Part shown: positions 36,547 through 47,005 of the stretch, in pieces
How the letters are laid out: each line of letters begins with the position of its first letter
Position numbering within the stretch: the first letter of the stretch is position 1
Origin: Erigeron canadensis
Taxonomy: Eukaryota > Streptophyta > Magnoliopsida > Asterales > Asteraceae
Length of the DNA stretch: 64,000 bases
NCBI RefSeq assembly: GCF_010389155.1
Contig: NC_057768.1
Span: 47,285,633-47,349,632, forward strand
Direction: 5' to 3'
Program-made: the position numbers and the translations under genes
The notes under the pieces: generated by a model
The model's database searches: none
What the model was told of the DNA's origin: nothing
What the model saw: the letters and a program-made list of their open reading frames with translations, nothing else

Positions 36547-39500
36547 TGAAAGTAGCTATTATACTTGTTTAATGATAATATTTTGTATAGTTATGAATGG
36601 CAATTAGAGAGTGATACGGAGTATTATCTATTTATTTTTTTGAACGGCGAATCAGGTAATAGTTGTTGCTGATAACCGGTAATGGGAACAAAGAGAAAGT
36701 AAATAATCACATAGTAAAATTTATGGTCAAGTTTTAGAAACACGCTTAGTCTAAATTAGCAAGAAAAGTCAAACTTGACCTTCTATACTTGGTCACACCT
36801 AATCTTTTCTACCTAAAAATAAATATATAGAAACAAACAATGACGCTAGTTGAATACAGTGATGAATGAAGCCCACAAGTCCTGTTAAAAAAAGAGGTAA
36901 ACATCACTTTCACTACAACTAATATACAGTAGAATTGTTTGATGGATGGAACACACATGTTTAACTTTCAACAAGAGTGTATTAGGCCACATGAATCATT
37001 TGACTTTTTAATAGTTTTAATAATTGGGAATTTGACTTGATAAAAAAAAACATGCAATTATTTTATCAACATCACAAGTATAAACTCAATGTTTTATCAA
37101 CTTGAAATTAATAAAGAAATAATATTTCTTTAAATATACAAGGAAGGGTCTACAAGACTACAAGTATAATAAAAGTACAAAACATTAATGATATCTTGAT
37201 CATGGTCCCCAAACAAAACTTATGTCATATCATATGTCACCCAACTACTATAAGTAGGTTTGTGTTTCACCATAAAATCTAATTAAATGTTTAAGAATCC
37301 AATCAATGAGATTATATTTAAAATAAATATACATTTGATAAAGACATATATAGTATAAATATATAATATAAAAAAATGAAAACCTTGCATATATACACCA
37401 CCACGACACTAGAGATTATGAAGACCCCACTTGCAAAAGAGCCATGATTAGGTATAAAAGCAAAAATAGTACCCAAATACATACAACACACTGTCTATAG
37501 TACGAGTAAGATAAAAAAAAATGACAAGTCAATTAATTGGGTGTTTAATTATAAAGCATATCATGGAGTATTGCACAGCTGTATTTAGCAGGCTGGTGTG
37601 AATTGAATGTGTGATCACTTTAGCTAGAAACACATAAAATGAGCCATTTGAATTATAAAAAGCAAATTAAAGGACCCATAAGTGAGCAGATTTAAAGAAA
37701 GTTAGTTATATAGAAGAGCACTATATGTGGAGGTTAATGATTGTACTAAAAAGGGGCTTTTGTTAAAACTAAAAAACCATTTTCTTGAACTTAATTAATA
37801 GTATAACAACTTTTCTTAGTTGATAACATGTTGTAAAGTACATGTTTAAATTGGAATTCTTTAGTTATAAATAGAGACCCCTAATAAATATTAATTTCTT
37901 AGACTCATGCACCAAATATATATTACTCTGACAATATAATCTAGATACATAATACAATTAAATATTACAAAAAAAATAAAAGAAAAATGTAGCTATGACT
38001 TATGATAAGAACATAGGAAGGTGGGTAGAACATAAAGTGTTGTACCTTTTTTCCAAGAATATGAAAATGATAGCATTGTAAGAATAATTAAGATGGTAAG
38101 GGGGGGTCATAGATATGATAGAATGGAAGGTTGAATCATCACTTGAATGGGTGAATATGCCTACCAAGAGACAAGAAAAAGGAAGGTGTAATATGCATAC
38201 TGGTATATATATGGGCTACCCAATTTCTGTTATCTTGAAGTTACAGCAATGTCAATTTTGATTCCTTGTGGGGCTTATTGGTTATGAGGCTCGTTTGAAT
38301 GTCTCGGAATATCGAAAATTGAGCCAATCTGGTGAATTCGAATTGAAATTAGTATATGATGATATTCAATTTTTACTATTGGTTTCTTTTTTGGCGATTC
38401 TATTTATGTTGACAATTTGAATATAGTTCCAACAAACTGAATGTACTTCGTTACTTAACTAGACATCCTTAGAACGTGGAATGGTATAATCAATGAATGA
38501 ACTTAATTTTATGCATTCGATATAAAGATATATCTGTGTCATCACCTACGTTTAGGTGTGTTCTTATTTTAGTTTGTACTTAATTTGGAGTTTTCTTTTT
38601 TTGGCATAATTTTGGAAGGTTCTTTTATTATGTTTAGGAGTGTTTATTCATGTCTTGTAATTTCTAGATTTTCATTCATTCATGAATTCCAGAAGAGAAA
38701 TAATAAATCTACAACAATTTTTAACTTTTAACAACAATGTTTACTTTATACAGTTATACACTGTGCAATATAATGTGTACAGTTGTTATAAATGACAAAA
38801 AACTGTTGTATATATATCACTTCATAATTGTATGAAGAAATTGTATACGTTACAATGAAATTTTGAAGTCATTTATGATATCATCCAACATCGGTCACAA
38901 AGTATAATTTTTTAAAAACAAAAGAAGAATATAAAAATTTATAAAGTTTTTAAATCCAAGTCATTAAGAAATACGAGTTTATCTGTAAGAGAAAATATTA
39001 CTTTACTAATTAATGTATTTACTTAATATCTTTACGTGAAATTCAATCTATTATCTTATCAATGATAGTCCTTATGGGCTTAAGGCTGTCCGTACAAAGT
39101 ATTTGTATGCATCAAAATTTATATTTTGTTTTAAAAAAAATAAAAGTGTGGTTTTTTATGTAAAAATTAATAGTTTTTATGTATTAATGTATGTAATAAG
39201 TCATTAATAACAAAAGCTATCATTATTATATTTTAATAATTAAAACATTCAATGACAAAAGAATCGGTAAGAATATGTATAAAGAATCATACCTAAGATG
39301 GATCTAACACTATATTCTCAAGTTTATATATATAAGAAAAAAAATGATAATATTAGATAGTGGGAGATAAGAAAAGAAACTATATAAATATAATTCATTC
39401 TCAAGTTTAATAAAAAAAAAATAAAAGAATTGATAAGAAAATAAATAGTTGATTACATTTTTGAGTTTTTAATGAAAGGAAACGAAAAGAAAAAAAGATA

Positions 39501-39742
39501 TAATTTTACACATATAGCCTTTGTAAAATGAGTATTAGATGTAGTTTGAAGGGTGGAGTGGTAATTTCATACATTTATACTTTCTTTTCCATCACAATCA
39601 TGGCAAAATTAGCAAGAAAAATTTGGGGCTTAAAACCTAAGTTTTCCTATCCTTTCTTTTAGAAAAAAAACTCAAGAATGACAATTTAGAAAAATTTTCT
39701 ATCATTTATTTTCCAATCTTATGAAAAAAAAACTCAAGATAA
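36547..39742. other. Long AT-rich intergenic stretch
   Basis: About 3.2 kb upstream of the 5-phosphatase gene. No gene, RNA or repeat with clear ends was found; homopolymer A and T tracts are frequent. Confidence 0.5.
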
Positions 39743-40008
39743 GAGCATTCACAATGAGAGGTTTTTTAAAAGTTTTTATGAAAGATTAATTAATAAAAAA
39801 TTTGTGCTCCAATGGATCAAGTCTTTAAAAAGCTTTAAATCCTTTAAAAAAACATTAAATTAATTAAAAGAGAGTGTAATGACTTAAGAAATTATAAGTG
39901 ACTGACAACAAAGCTTTTACTTACAATGGGAAAAAAAACTTTTAGTTTGAATTGAAAGCTTCATAAAATAGTAAAAAGCTTTTGCAAAATTCTCCATTGG
40001 AGATGCTC
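39743..40008. mobile_element. Tourist-like MITE
   Basis: Ends GAGCATTCACAATGAGA and TCTCCATTGGAGATGCTC form terminal inverted repeats, and TAA flanks both sides (39740-39742 and 40009-40011). A TAA duplication and GAGCAT ends fit PIF/Harbinger-type MITEs. Length 266 bp, AT-rich, non-coding. Confidence 0.65.
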
Positions 40009-40047
40009 TAAGTAGCAAAAATGGACCATTTATTTATAATGTTTTTA

Positions 40048-40383
40048 GGGGTTTGCTAAATACAACTCTTTGGACTGTGTTTAAGGTGCATAAATTGTTT
40101 GTACATTTACCATGAAAATCAGGGGACGGGCTTTTAATATGGAAGGTACAAGTTTTTTTATGCACGTTAAATAAAGCCCTTAGGGTTGTATTTAATATTT
40201 TCCATGTTTTTATTACATATTCATATTTTAACTTGGGAAATATAGCCCTAATGGCTGTATTTAACGTGCATAAAAAAAACTTGTACATTTCATATTAAAA
40301 GTCCGCCCTCTGATTTTCATGGTAATGTATAAACAATTTATGCACCTTAAACACAGCCCTAAATGCTGTATTTAGCAAACCCC
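40048..40383. mobile_element. Fold-back element with ~150-bp inverted repeats
   Basis: The left arm from GGGGTTTGCTAAATACAAC matches the reverse complement of the right end (GGGGTTTGCTAAATACAGC) and the match continues through GTTTAAGGTGCATAAATTGT, ACCATGAAAATCAG and TTTTATGCACGTTAAAT, nearly to the centre at about 40215. The whole unit could fold into a hairpin. No sure target duplication was seen. It may be a Mutator-like MITE (inference). An 84-codon frame on the minus strand lies inside and is only a reading of the repeat. Confidence 0.75.
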
Positions 40384-42051
40384 AATTAACTTTTAACCTA
40401 CCAAATTAACACCGTGTCGTTATCTGTTTCTTTTACCATGTCAAATTTGAAATTCCTAATTAAACCGACCATATCTTGTCTTTCTATTGTATTAATGCAT
40501 TATTTATTTATTTATTTATTTACAAGCATACAAAATATATTGTAATTTTAAAGTTTATATATGTTCCCTAAAGTCATTTGTCGCGTTATTTTTTGGGTGT
40601 CAACATATTCTCACTTCCAATAAAAACAGGGATTAGAGTCCAAAGCCAAAATGCAAATGTCAAGTCTCTGAATTTCGTAATTAAAATTATCGATTTTAAA
40701 TTGTGCTATAACTATGATTTGTAAATCATGAAACATAAATTGTACGTTTAATTCGAGCTTTTATGTTATTGAATAGTGAATATTACTGTGAGCAACTTGT
40801 TTATGAACTTTTTTCTTTGATAATGACAATATATATAGGTTAGGTTTTGATGTATAAAATACTTTTGATTTTGATTTATCAATAATATAGCTATCCTTGA
40901 AAATGAATTCCACTCACCAACCTTCTTAATTAGCATGTCTCTATCTTTTTTTCCTTTCTATTAGATGAGTAACATGAAACGTTAACTAAAACTATAAGAA
41001 CAATAGCAACAATCATATAAAACAAAACTAAAAAATTAAAAAAAAAAAAAAAAAAAAAGTCCATTTCAAATTATTTGCCAGATATTGAACGTTTGGTCAG
41101 GCATTTAATTTATTTTTTGCATTTTAAACTGTATATCGATTATATGCAGCTTAATTAGAAACAACGAACTAGCTAATTACTTAATTAGCGATGTCATATA
41201 TATATAGCCCACCACTATGTTTTTTTGTTTTTCTTTTGACAATACAAACTAAGAAAATTAGGGGAATCGCAAATAGAGAACCCAAATTAAACCGATGTCG
41301 TGGAAGGGGGCAAGGTGTTGATCGAAGTCGATGATTAATCATTGATTATACTTTCCATATTAATTAATTAGTTAATATATGAATGGATTTAGCTAAAAGG
41401 CATATCTTTTGCAAACACTCCTTTTTGACCTTAATTGCGTGTACCCATTTCTTCACGCCTTCTTCTTTCGTTCCATAAGTAAACTTCACTTGTTATATTA
41501 TCGACATCTTGTACGTCACCATAACTTCCATTTTTTCGTAAAATCAATCAATGTATTCATTTATTTTTTTTTCTTTTTATTTATTTATTTATTTTCTCTC
41601 TTTTTTTTAAATCACGTTTTTAAACGTGGTATTCTCGATTTTAACTGATCAATGTGTTGTTAAACATTTAAACAATGATAATTAGTTATATAATATGTTA
41701 TTTTTATAAACTTTTAATGCATCAAAATGAAGTTTTAAGTGTTCTCACCGTATTCACATTTTAAGAGTGTTATATAGCTATTTCGAAGCCATATGTATGT
41801 CAATCAAAAGTTAGCGAGTGAGGCGTTCTTGTGCATCGCCATGACATTAGGCGATCGATCTTGTTTATGATATATATACCTTGATTATTATTTTTTTGCA
41901 ACTATGTACTGTACCGATGTACGTAAACGGTAAACGCACATTATGTAGATTGAAAACGCTATTCTATGACATTGACCACAGGATTTGTATATGTCAATGA
42001 GGTACTATTTTAAACATATATAGTGTATAGTAGGCCGTAAATAACATTTTA
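40384..42051. other. AT-rich intergenic stretch with homopolymers
   Basis: Contains (TTTA)n near 40500-40523 and 41571-41592 and a 21-bp A run at 41038-41058. No gene was recognised; the T-rich frame near 41409-41648 is not protein-like. Confidence 0.5.
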
Positions 42052-42644
42052 TGTTGGGGAAATTCGAGATAACAAACAGATAACCAGATACAAATCAATC
42101 TTTGAAGGTACGTGATCACTTTCAGATTGAATCAATTTGGCGGTTCACCCAAACTATTCAATCGGATACAATCAAAGATTAAGAATTTTCTGTGTGGATG
42201 TGTTTGAGAGAGAAGAACCAGAGAAAAAGAAAGAATGATCAGAACCTTTTTACATACGGGACATATATTGATATATATATCTGTTGGCCCATAAAACTGC
42301 ATAAACGACAGTTAACAATATGGGTTTTTCGAGTTGCCACATTTGGTCCCTCAAGTTCCAAAAATTAAATTTTTGGAGGGATTTTCAATATAGCAATATG
42401 TCGGAAATAAAAAATTTCCAAGCTGACCTGGCAGTTCGACCCCAGCCAGGGGCTCTGCCCCTTGGATCCTGTCAGGGGCTGCCGCCCCTTGGATGCCCCC
42501 GGACCCCCGTACCTTAGGGGCTTCGTCCCTAAGGTCATAACAAATTCAAATAGGCGTGCATTCCGCACCACCAATCCTATATGATGTATTATTTTGATGT
42601 TATTAATCAAACAAGTTAATCCAATTACACTAAAATATCCAACA
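42052..42644. mobile_element. Copia-type solo LTR
   Basis: Begins TGTTGGGGAAATTCGAG and ends TATCCAACA, so the termini are inverted TGTTGG/CCAACA. Flanking 5-mers TTTTA and TTCTA differ by one transition. The 593-bp body has the G/C-rich block common in plant copia LTRs (GGGGCTCTGCCCCTTGG, then GGGGCTGCCGCCCCTTGG). No internal domain or second LTR is present. Confidence 0.72.
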
Positions 42645-42870
42645 TTCTATTCAGAGTACTTGATCAAAAAGCTTTCAATTATTCATCACGTCCTTTTAAA
42701 AGACGTACAGTAATTAAAAGAACATAGGTAGAAAACATGATATATTGTTGATTTTGTCCACGACATGAAAACAACCTAATGGAAGAGAATATACAATATA
42801 ATAACAAATATATCACTATCGTGAACAGATTTCATGTGTCCGGCAAATTTTTGTTATTGTCAATTTTGTT

Positions 42871-43228
42871 CACTACAATAAATTAGTTAATTCTACATGC
42901 TTTGTTTTACGCAGTCTTAAAAACTACATAAAATTTATTGAATCGTTCGCACTTATAAATGAGTACAGAATGTCTACATTAATATTAATAAATGCGTACA
43001 AATTTAAAAATTTCACATTTTAAAGTGTGAAGATAAACGTTCACATTAATAAGTGTGTACAAATTTGCTAGTTTAAGCACTTAGATGTGAAACTTGTAAT
43101 TTTTTTCCGCATGTTTTAATATAGACTAGTTGTACACATTTGCAAGTGCAAACAACTTAAACAAAATTTTACGCATTTTTAAAGAATGCGTAAAAGAAGT
43201 ACCTACTAACGACAAACTTGTTGTAATG
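42871..43228. mobile_element. Possible non-autonomous CACTA-like element
   Basis: The left end CACTACAATAAATTAG resembles CACTA termini; the right end, inverted, reads CATTACAACAAGTTTG. Subterminal motifs (TTACGCA and TGCGTAA) recur near both ends in opposite direction. No clear 3-bp target duplication was found, so this is tentative. Confidence 0.35.
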
Positions 43229-43461
43229 GGTGTTCTATCAATCTCATGAAACATGGTGTCACTATAAATACATTACGTACGTACATCGTGTTCAAATGTC
43301 CAATACTACGAATGGACGAATGGTATACTTTCAAAATTGTGCTTGCTTCACGTTGTGAGAATCAGAAAATCTATTAAGGTGGATGGAGTGTCTGCCTATT
43401 TTATTCCTACACCTCATTCAGGGTCTAATTTCGTCACTTGCAAGAAATGCATGCTTATCCC

Positions 43462-43909
43462 CAGAGGTGACTTAAGTTTTTTGTGACCTTAAGTGAAACC
43501 AAATTTGGAGGGTTTTTTTTCAAAGTCTCTAACAAAAACCTCGTCTTTTACCCAAGTTTAGAACAGAAAAATATATGAGAAAGCTTGCAAATGACAAAAT
43601 TACCTGAGACTAATAGGTACAATATAATATAAGTTTCTCCCTGTTTTTGTTCTTGTATATTTTTTAGTATGCAAACCTTGCTCTTTAAATTGTGTGATTA
43701 TCTAAAGTTAAAAAAAAAAACGTCAAAACCAATAAAAAAAAACAAACTTAGAATTTGAAAATGGAATATGTGCACGTTATCATTTAAAAAAAAAAGTGTA
43801 TTTATTACAATGAGAAGTTCAATTATTAACAAACTAAAATTTTGAAGCCTTTTATAATTGGTGGCCTTAGGCCACTCCTTAGTATATCACTTATATTGAG
43901 CCGGCTCTG
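43462..43909. mobile_element. hAT-like element with 8-bp target duplication
   Basis: Starts CAGAGGTGAC and ends CCGGCTCTG. Flanks CTTATCCC (43454-43461) and CTTATCCT (43910-43917) match at 7 of 8 bases, the duplication size of hAT transposons. Terminal inversion is short (CAGAG). Non-coding, 448 bp. Confidence 0.65.
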
Positions 43910-44045
43910 CTTATCCTTTTCCATCATTCTAATTTTTTTTTTTTTTAAAAAAAAACATACTAAAAAATACTCGTCAATAAATAAGAAAATGTCCAAACTA
44001 TATGCATTAAAATAGGTATCATGGTTCCTAATTTATACTTCCCAG

Positions 44046-44608
44046 TAGGGATGACAAAAATACCCATACCTGATGGGGAATCCGATATTCGCACCCGATT
44101 TGACCGGGGAATCTCCGATTTAACCGGGAAATCCCCGAGTTGACCGGGATGGGGACGAATATGAGAATGTAAATCTAATCCCCGATGGAATTGGGGACGG
44201 GGATGGGAAACCGTAAATCCCCGATCCTCATACCCGAACCTGAAAAAACTATATATATTTATTAGAATCACTTTAAGTCCTTATCTATATTCTAACATCA
44301 ATTTTAAGTTTAGAGCTTTTATTTAATACTTTTTATGTGTTATACTTTATTAATTATTTACTTAACATATACATTAGTTTATACATAGAAAGAAAATGTC
44401 ACATTCTCCTACGTATTTTTTATCAAGATAAATTCATGTTCATTCAAATAAGGTATCCCTGATACCCGACGGGGATCCCCGATACCCGATGGGGATGGGT
44501 ATGGGGATGTAATTTAATTCCCGAAAGGGGATGGGGATTACAAGTGAAAATCGGGAACGGGGATGGGGATTAAGATCCCCGACAATCCCCGCCCCATTGT
44601 CATCCCTA
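44046..44608. mobile_element. hAT-like MITE rich in GGGGAT/ATCCCC
   Basis: Perfect inverted ends TAGGGATGACAA / TTGTCATCCCTA. The flanking 8-mers CTTCCCAG and CTCCTCGG differ at three sites, all transitions. Inside, both halves are built from GGGGAT, CCCCGA and CCCGAT words in opposite order. A 103-codon minus-strand frame crosses the left half and is a reading of the repeat. Confidence 0.75.
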
Positions 44609-45083
44609 CTCCTCGGTCCCCACTAAGAATGACAATGGGGCGGGTAGTGCTAAACCCGAACCAGAAATGAGAAACGATACCTGAACCCGACCCGATATCC
44701 ATCGTGGATCTTATCGGGGTACCCTATCGGGAAAAAAGGTTACCCAAAATCGACCCGATACCTGATATTAACCCAAAACCCGACCCAGAATATGTTTGTA
44801 TGATGTTTTGTAGATATTTTCTATCATATATTAGTGTGTATGTATATAAAGTAAGAAAACACAATCATGAAGCGTGTAATAAGTTTGAAAAATTATACAC
44901 CTAGAGTATGTGAGCTTAGAAAAAGAAAAGGTTAAAACATAGAAGGAAACTAACTCTTCTAGAATGAGAAGTTAGTATAGAAGCATGATGGTACTGATCA
45001 AACTCAAATCTATATCATATTAATATAATATTAATAGTATTTTTATTAAGATGTCTAATATAAATATAAAGGGAAAAGTGAAT

Positions 45084-45247
45084 ATGGGGTTGTCCCCCAT
45101 CTAAGCTTAGATGAAGAACCCCTCACACACATATATTTTATTAGTATTTTTATTTTAAACAAATAAAGGGCCCCCATGATATTTATGAATTTAAAAAACA
45201 AATTGTGAAGGGTTCCTCATCTAAGCGTAGATGGGAGACAACCCCAT
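45084..45247. mobile_element. MITE with ~42-bp terminal inverted repeats
   Basis: ATGGGGTTGTCCCCCATCTA at the left matches the inverted right end ATGGGGTTGTCTCCCATCTA, and the match runs on through GCTTAGATGA and GAACCC to TCACA. The centre is ~80 bp of AT-rich DNA. Confidence 0.8.
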
Positions 45248-45306
45248 TATATGTATATAATGGATAGATATAGAAGTTTATGTTAATTGAATATTTATAT
45301 ACGAAT

Positions 45307-45557
45307 ATAGTGCTCGCGCGTTGTGGCGGTTAGAAGGTGAGGACAATATAAAAGGAAGCGGTGGTGGAGATCGAGGGAGGCGGTGAAAAAGGAGGGAGGC
45401 GGCGGAGAGTGATATAAGGTCGATGAGAGTGTGTAATGATTAGAGAGAATGGAGGAAATGAGGGTATATAAGGGTTTTATGTATAAGTAAGGATATTTTG
45501 GGAATAAAAAATATGCTTAATTTCTTAATTCTAGTTCTCTTTATAAGGGATTATAGA
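45307..45557 (-). mobile_element. Helitron-like short element
   Basis: On the minus strand it opens TCTATAATCCCTTATAAAG after an A and closes with the GC-rich segment CCGCCACAACGCGCGAGCA then CTAT. The layout equals that of the other four short elements listed here. The 3' end is degenerate, so the edge is approximate. Confidence 0.45.
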
Positions 45558-45704
45558 TAGATATTTATCTTGGGTCGGGTAAGGTCGGTGTAGACATGCC
45601 CCAGTCCCTGACACGTACGGGTTCAAGTATCGGGTTTTTTTGGTCGGATAGCGGGTTTCCCCATCGGGTCGTTTTTTTTTGTTTTTTTTTTCTTTCCATT
45701 CCTA

Positions 45705-47005
45705 GTCCCACCCCACGAACGGGTATCTATAGAGACGCCTATTAGTATTTAATTAATGTCACGGAAAATCATTGATATATAGGTCTAATAAATGGGGTTA
45801 AGCACGTGTTAAAATTAAAGGTGTTGCTTTGTCCCGGGGCTGGTTGTATATTAAACTCAACTTTTCGTCAATCTTTCTCACAACATTCGGCCGGTCCCTA
45901 AAAATATATCATGGACCTCGCCTTTGGAAGAGAGTATATATGCTCGAGATGTCAGACCACATCATTGGTTGGTTATGTTTCCATGGACGCCTAGAATATC
46001 TAGTGTTTTGGAATAGGCAATCATTTTATCGTTTTATAATCATACGATGTTGGATTCAGATTTTGAACTTTAGTGATTATGGTATGTAAAATACCTTTCA
46101 TTGGGCTCAAGCCGATCAAGATATTTTGCAAGTTAGTGGGCGGAGTGTTGTGACTGGTGCCGAAGTTGCGACCCAGTAACTTGAAAGCAATTGATCGTTA
46201 TGGTACTAATTAATTCACCATTTGTTTTATTGTTTAAGTTGTTTAGTTCATGTTGATAAGACTCCTTCCTAACTTGACTTATCATATTTTTAGTTACCTT
46301 ATGATGATTTTTCTCCCTTAGTATAAGTTATAATAATCCAACTAGAAAGATCTAGGATCCGAAGATTTGTCTGGGTTGACATCGCCTGTGCTCAATCTTT
46401 GCAATAACATGAAGCTAGATAGAAATATAAAAATGGTTTCCGTGTTTAAAGTGAAATGAAACTAAAAGTCATCATGAAACGATTTTTTTGTAGTAATGGA
46501 TTTATTAATTGTGATTCATTATAAATATAGTTAACATATCATATCAATATAAGACTTTAAACCTTCGTTTAGAGTTATTCGTCATCCACAGCTGGTGTCG
46601 AGTACTGGTCATACACATGCCAACTTTTGGTGGACTTTGACTAGTCAAACAAAGATTGAGTGCAGCCCTGGCTAACACACACCTTACTTTTATGAATTAC
46701 CGTAAGCTTACCAGACTAATTGCGTAAAATGATAATCAAATTTGGTTGGTATACAAACTGCTAACTTTTTAACTTAGGACAAAGGAAAATATATAACTAC
46801 AAACTATAAACTACAAAATAAACTCTCAATCGTAATATTATGAAGCATGGATATACACTCGCAAGTGAAGCTGCTGAAACTTTATTTTTATACACTCTAA
46901 AATGACCATTATGTTTTTCCACTCAACATGCATACATGATACATCAAACACAATCAGTTTCAAATACACACTTTCTGATCGAGGACGAAGACCTAGTGTC
47001 AAAAA
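45705..47005. other. Intergenic, downstream of TOM2A
   Basis: No gene or element was recognised. An 86-codon plus-strand frame at 45829-46089 has no protein-like pattern. Confidence 0.45.

Larger units (their letters stand above)
44624..45704. mobile_element. Second hAT-like element, holding two nested elements
   Basis: Ends TAAGAATGACAATGGGGCGGG and (right) CATTCCTA are a weaker pair of the same kind as the element before it. Flanking 8-mers GTCCCCAC and GTCCCACC match at 6 of 8. The terminal zones are rich in ACCCGA and TCGGGT. A MITE (45084-45247) and a Helitron-like element (about 45307-45557) lie within it. Confidence 0.5.

Noticed and set aside
42365..42610. 81-codon minus-strand frame
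   Set aside because: Falls within the GC-rich part of the copia-type solo LTR.
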